Source: Brochothrix thermosphacta DSM 20171 = FSL F6-1036 (lineage in GTDB: Bacteria; Bacillota; Bacilli; Lactobacillales; Listeriaceae). Taken from it: a stretch of DNA of 64,000 bases. The notes beneath the pieces were generated by a model that ran no database searches, had not been told where the DNA came from, and saw only the letters and a list, made by a program, of their open reading frames with translations. The stretch spans positions 2,108,001-2,172,000 of the forward strand of contig NZ_CP145608.1 of assembly GCF_036884295.1 (NCBI RefSeq). The letters run 5' to 3'. A program made the translations under genes and the position numbers. Shown one piece after another: positions 62,693 to 64,000 of the stretch; positions within the stretch are counted from its first letter, which is position 1, and every line of letters starts with the position of its first letter.

Positions 62693-64000
62693 GCTCTATA
62701 ATTTATGGTGTTGGTGAGTTTTCACTGATGCCTATTTTTCCGCAAAAAAATAGCGACATTTTCAAAATCCCTGTAAAATTAAGTCACCACAACAAATTTA
62801 TAAGGGGGATTCGAAAATGTCAACTATCACTTCTAATAATATCGCAAATTCCTCTGGAATTACAGATGAAAATATTTCTTTTTCAAAAACGTGGTGTGAA
62901 AAACAAGTAATTAAGGGATTTTCCAGCATTTGTTACTATGGAACGCTCACTTATACACCTAGCAGGTGTTCAAATTGTGGTTTTACTAGTGAGACAGTCA
63001 AAATTATTAAATATGGCACGAAATTATCCCGCATTACGCTTACTAAATCAGCGAATCTGCCTACCTATTTATTTTTGAAGAAACAACGCTTCTACTGTGA
63101 AGGTTGCCATACTACTTTCACCGCATCATCTTCACTAGTAAAAAGAAACTGCTTTATTTCAAAACGTGTGATACAAGCAATTTCGTCTGAAGGTCAATTT
63201 ATTTCTTCTGAGAAGGATATTGCTTATAGACACAGTGTTTCTACGACAACTGTCAATCGTGCAATACATCCCAATTCAAACCCAGTTATGGGAGCCTCCC
63301 GGCTCACCTTTCAATGGATGAATTCAAATCAGTAAAAAGTGCAGACAGCCAAATGAGCTTTATTTTCACGGATGCGAGAAAAAATGAAACTATGGATATC
63401 TTGCCTACTCGAAGATTGCATCATTTGAGGGATTATTTTCTTAATTATTCCTACGAAGCGAGAGCTTCTGTAAAAACTGTCGTGGTAGATATGAATGCGC
63501 CTTATACCTCGCTAATTAGAGACGTTTTTCCAAAGGCAATCGTGATTATTGATCGTTTTCATTTGGTTCAATTGGTGATGCGCTCGCTTAATCAAACACG
63601 TATCAAGCTCATGAATCGCTATAACACTTCACGTCCAGAAGATAAAAAGGTTTATCGTAAGCTCAAATCTTATTGGAAATTATTACTTAAAAACAAAACA
63701 GAATTGAGTGATTCAGACTAACGCTACCAACGGTTATTTAAGGGACCTAAAAGTTCGATGGGGATTATCGATTATATTATGACACTTGATGTTGAATTTA
63801 AAGCAACCTATCAAGTAGCGCAAAACCTACTCGTTGCAGTGCAGCACAAAAATATTTCAGCGTATCAAACACTTGTTTTGAGTGAAAATAAATTGATTTC
63901 TCCACAAATGAAATGCAGTTTAAGAACATTGAAAAAATATTTACATAAAATAGCGAATAGCTTTAAATACAATGATTCTAATGGTCATTTGGAAGGTATC
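62692..64000 (+). mobile_element. ISL3-family insertion sequence, left part
   Basis: The left end is placed at GGCTCTATAATTTATGGTG, the usual start of ISL3-type inverted repeats, just after the T run of the upstream terminator. About 125 bp of untranslated left end precede the transposase. The right end lies beyond the window, so the target duplication and inverted repeat cannot be confirmed. Confidence 0.7.
62817..64000 (+). pseudogene. ISL3-family transposase, frameshifted and interrupted, runs off the window
   Basis: ATG at 62817 after AGGGGG. The first part (to about 63290) has the ISL3 zinc ribbon: CSNCGF and FYCEGCHTTFTASSS, then an HTH region (RHSVSTTTVNRAI). Near 63270-63300 the coding shifts to another frame, where SLPAHLSMDEFKSVKSADSQMSFIFTD resumes the family sequence. 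DDE motif parts VVVDMNAPYTSLIRDVFPKA and IIDRFHLVQLV follow. An in-frame TAA at 63719-63721 interrupts it after LSDSD; the same frame continues RYQRLFKGPKSSMGIIDYIM to the window end. With two lesions the product is not a working transposase unless recoding occurs. Confidence 0.85.

Overview
The window is low-GC Gram-positive (Firmicutes) chromosomal DNA. SD sequences are strong, TTG and GTG starts are frequent, there is an S-box riboswitch, and the regulatory motifs are Bacillus-type (PhoP, CodY, PurR and cre-like). The gene set metE-metI-metC-yitJ, ycnKJI, class III fbp, relP (SAS2) and yfhO fits the Bacillus/Listeria branch. The met operon layout is the one I know from Listeriaceae, and I suspect a Brochothrix-like organism. 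That is inference; the complete 16S genes in the window would settle it.

Layout. 1-10444 holds two directly repeated rRNA operons on the minus strand. Operon B (16S-23S-5S) is complete. Operon A lacks only its 5S, which lies beyond the left edge. A 5047-bp block is repeated with an offset of 5397 bp. Operon B has two promoters at 10470-10630. Operon A has its own promoter squeezed between the 5S of B and the 16S of A. No tRNA genes are present.

10841-15262: an M20 peptidase, then on the minus strand a PAQR/hemolysin III protein, an rRNA methyltransferase of the RlmI fold, and an orphan PTS IIC-like permease. 15455-22222: the S-box-controlled methionine operon metE-metI-metC-yitJ. 22329-34600: an AI-2E family transporter, adenine deaminase, a probable orphan bacteriocin-immunity protein, an MFS transporter, two HAD phosphatases with an unknown protein, a YdcF-type protein, an aminotransferase and YfhO. 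34763-37609: the copper operon ycnKJI, whose promoter carries a perfect 13-bp inverted repeat. 37835-42296: an oxidoreductase, a YkvS-like protein, a cold-shock protein, a putative small RNA, fbp and a DUF3899 protein.

42657-50999: an oligopeptide permease operon in the order oppB-C-D-F-A2-A1, with CodY-like boxes at its promoter, tandem oppA paralogues and an unusual nested repeat array between them. 51476-59676: an unknown membrane protein, a histidine phosphatase, relP with a small HTH-like protein, an ASCH protein, a purine permease with a PurBox-like motif in its promoter, azlCD, a YcgR/YcgQ-type permease pair and a YisL-like protein. 59940-62614: an unlinked pstS preceded by five PhoP-box hexamers at exact 11-bp spacing, then an L,D-transpeptidase. 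62692-64000: the left part of an ISL3-family insertion sequence with a broken transposase, running off the right edge.

Most of the window is core metabolism: methionine and purine handling, peptide, copper and phosphate uptake, and cell wall. I found no CRISPR array, prophage or recognisable defence system. The least explained material is non-coding: two candidate small RNAs (about 39553-39662 and 42457-42526), the nested repeat array between the oppA genes (44839-45195), and the interleaved terminators and inverted repeat between yisL and pstS.
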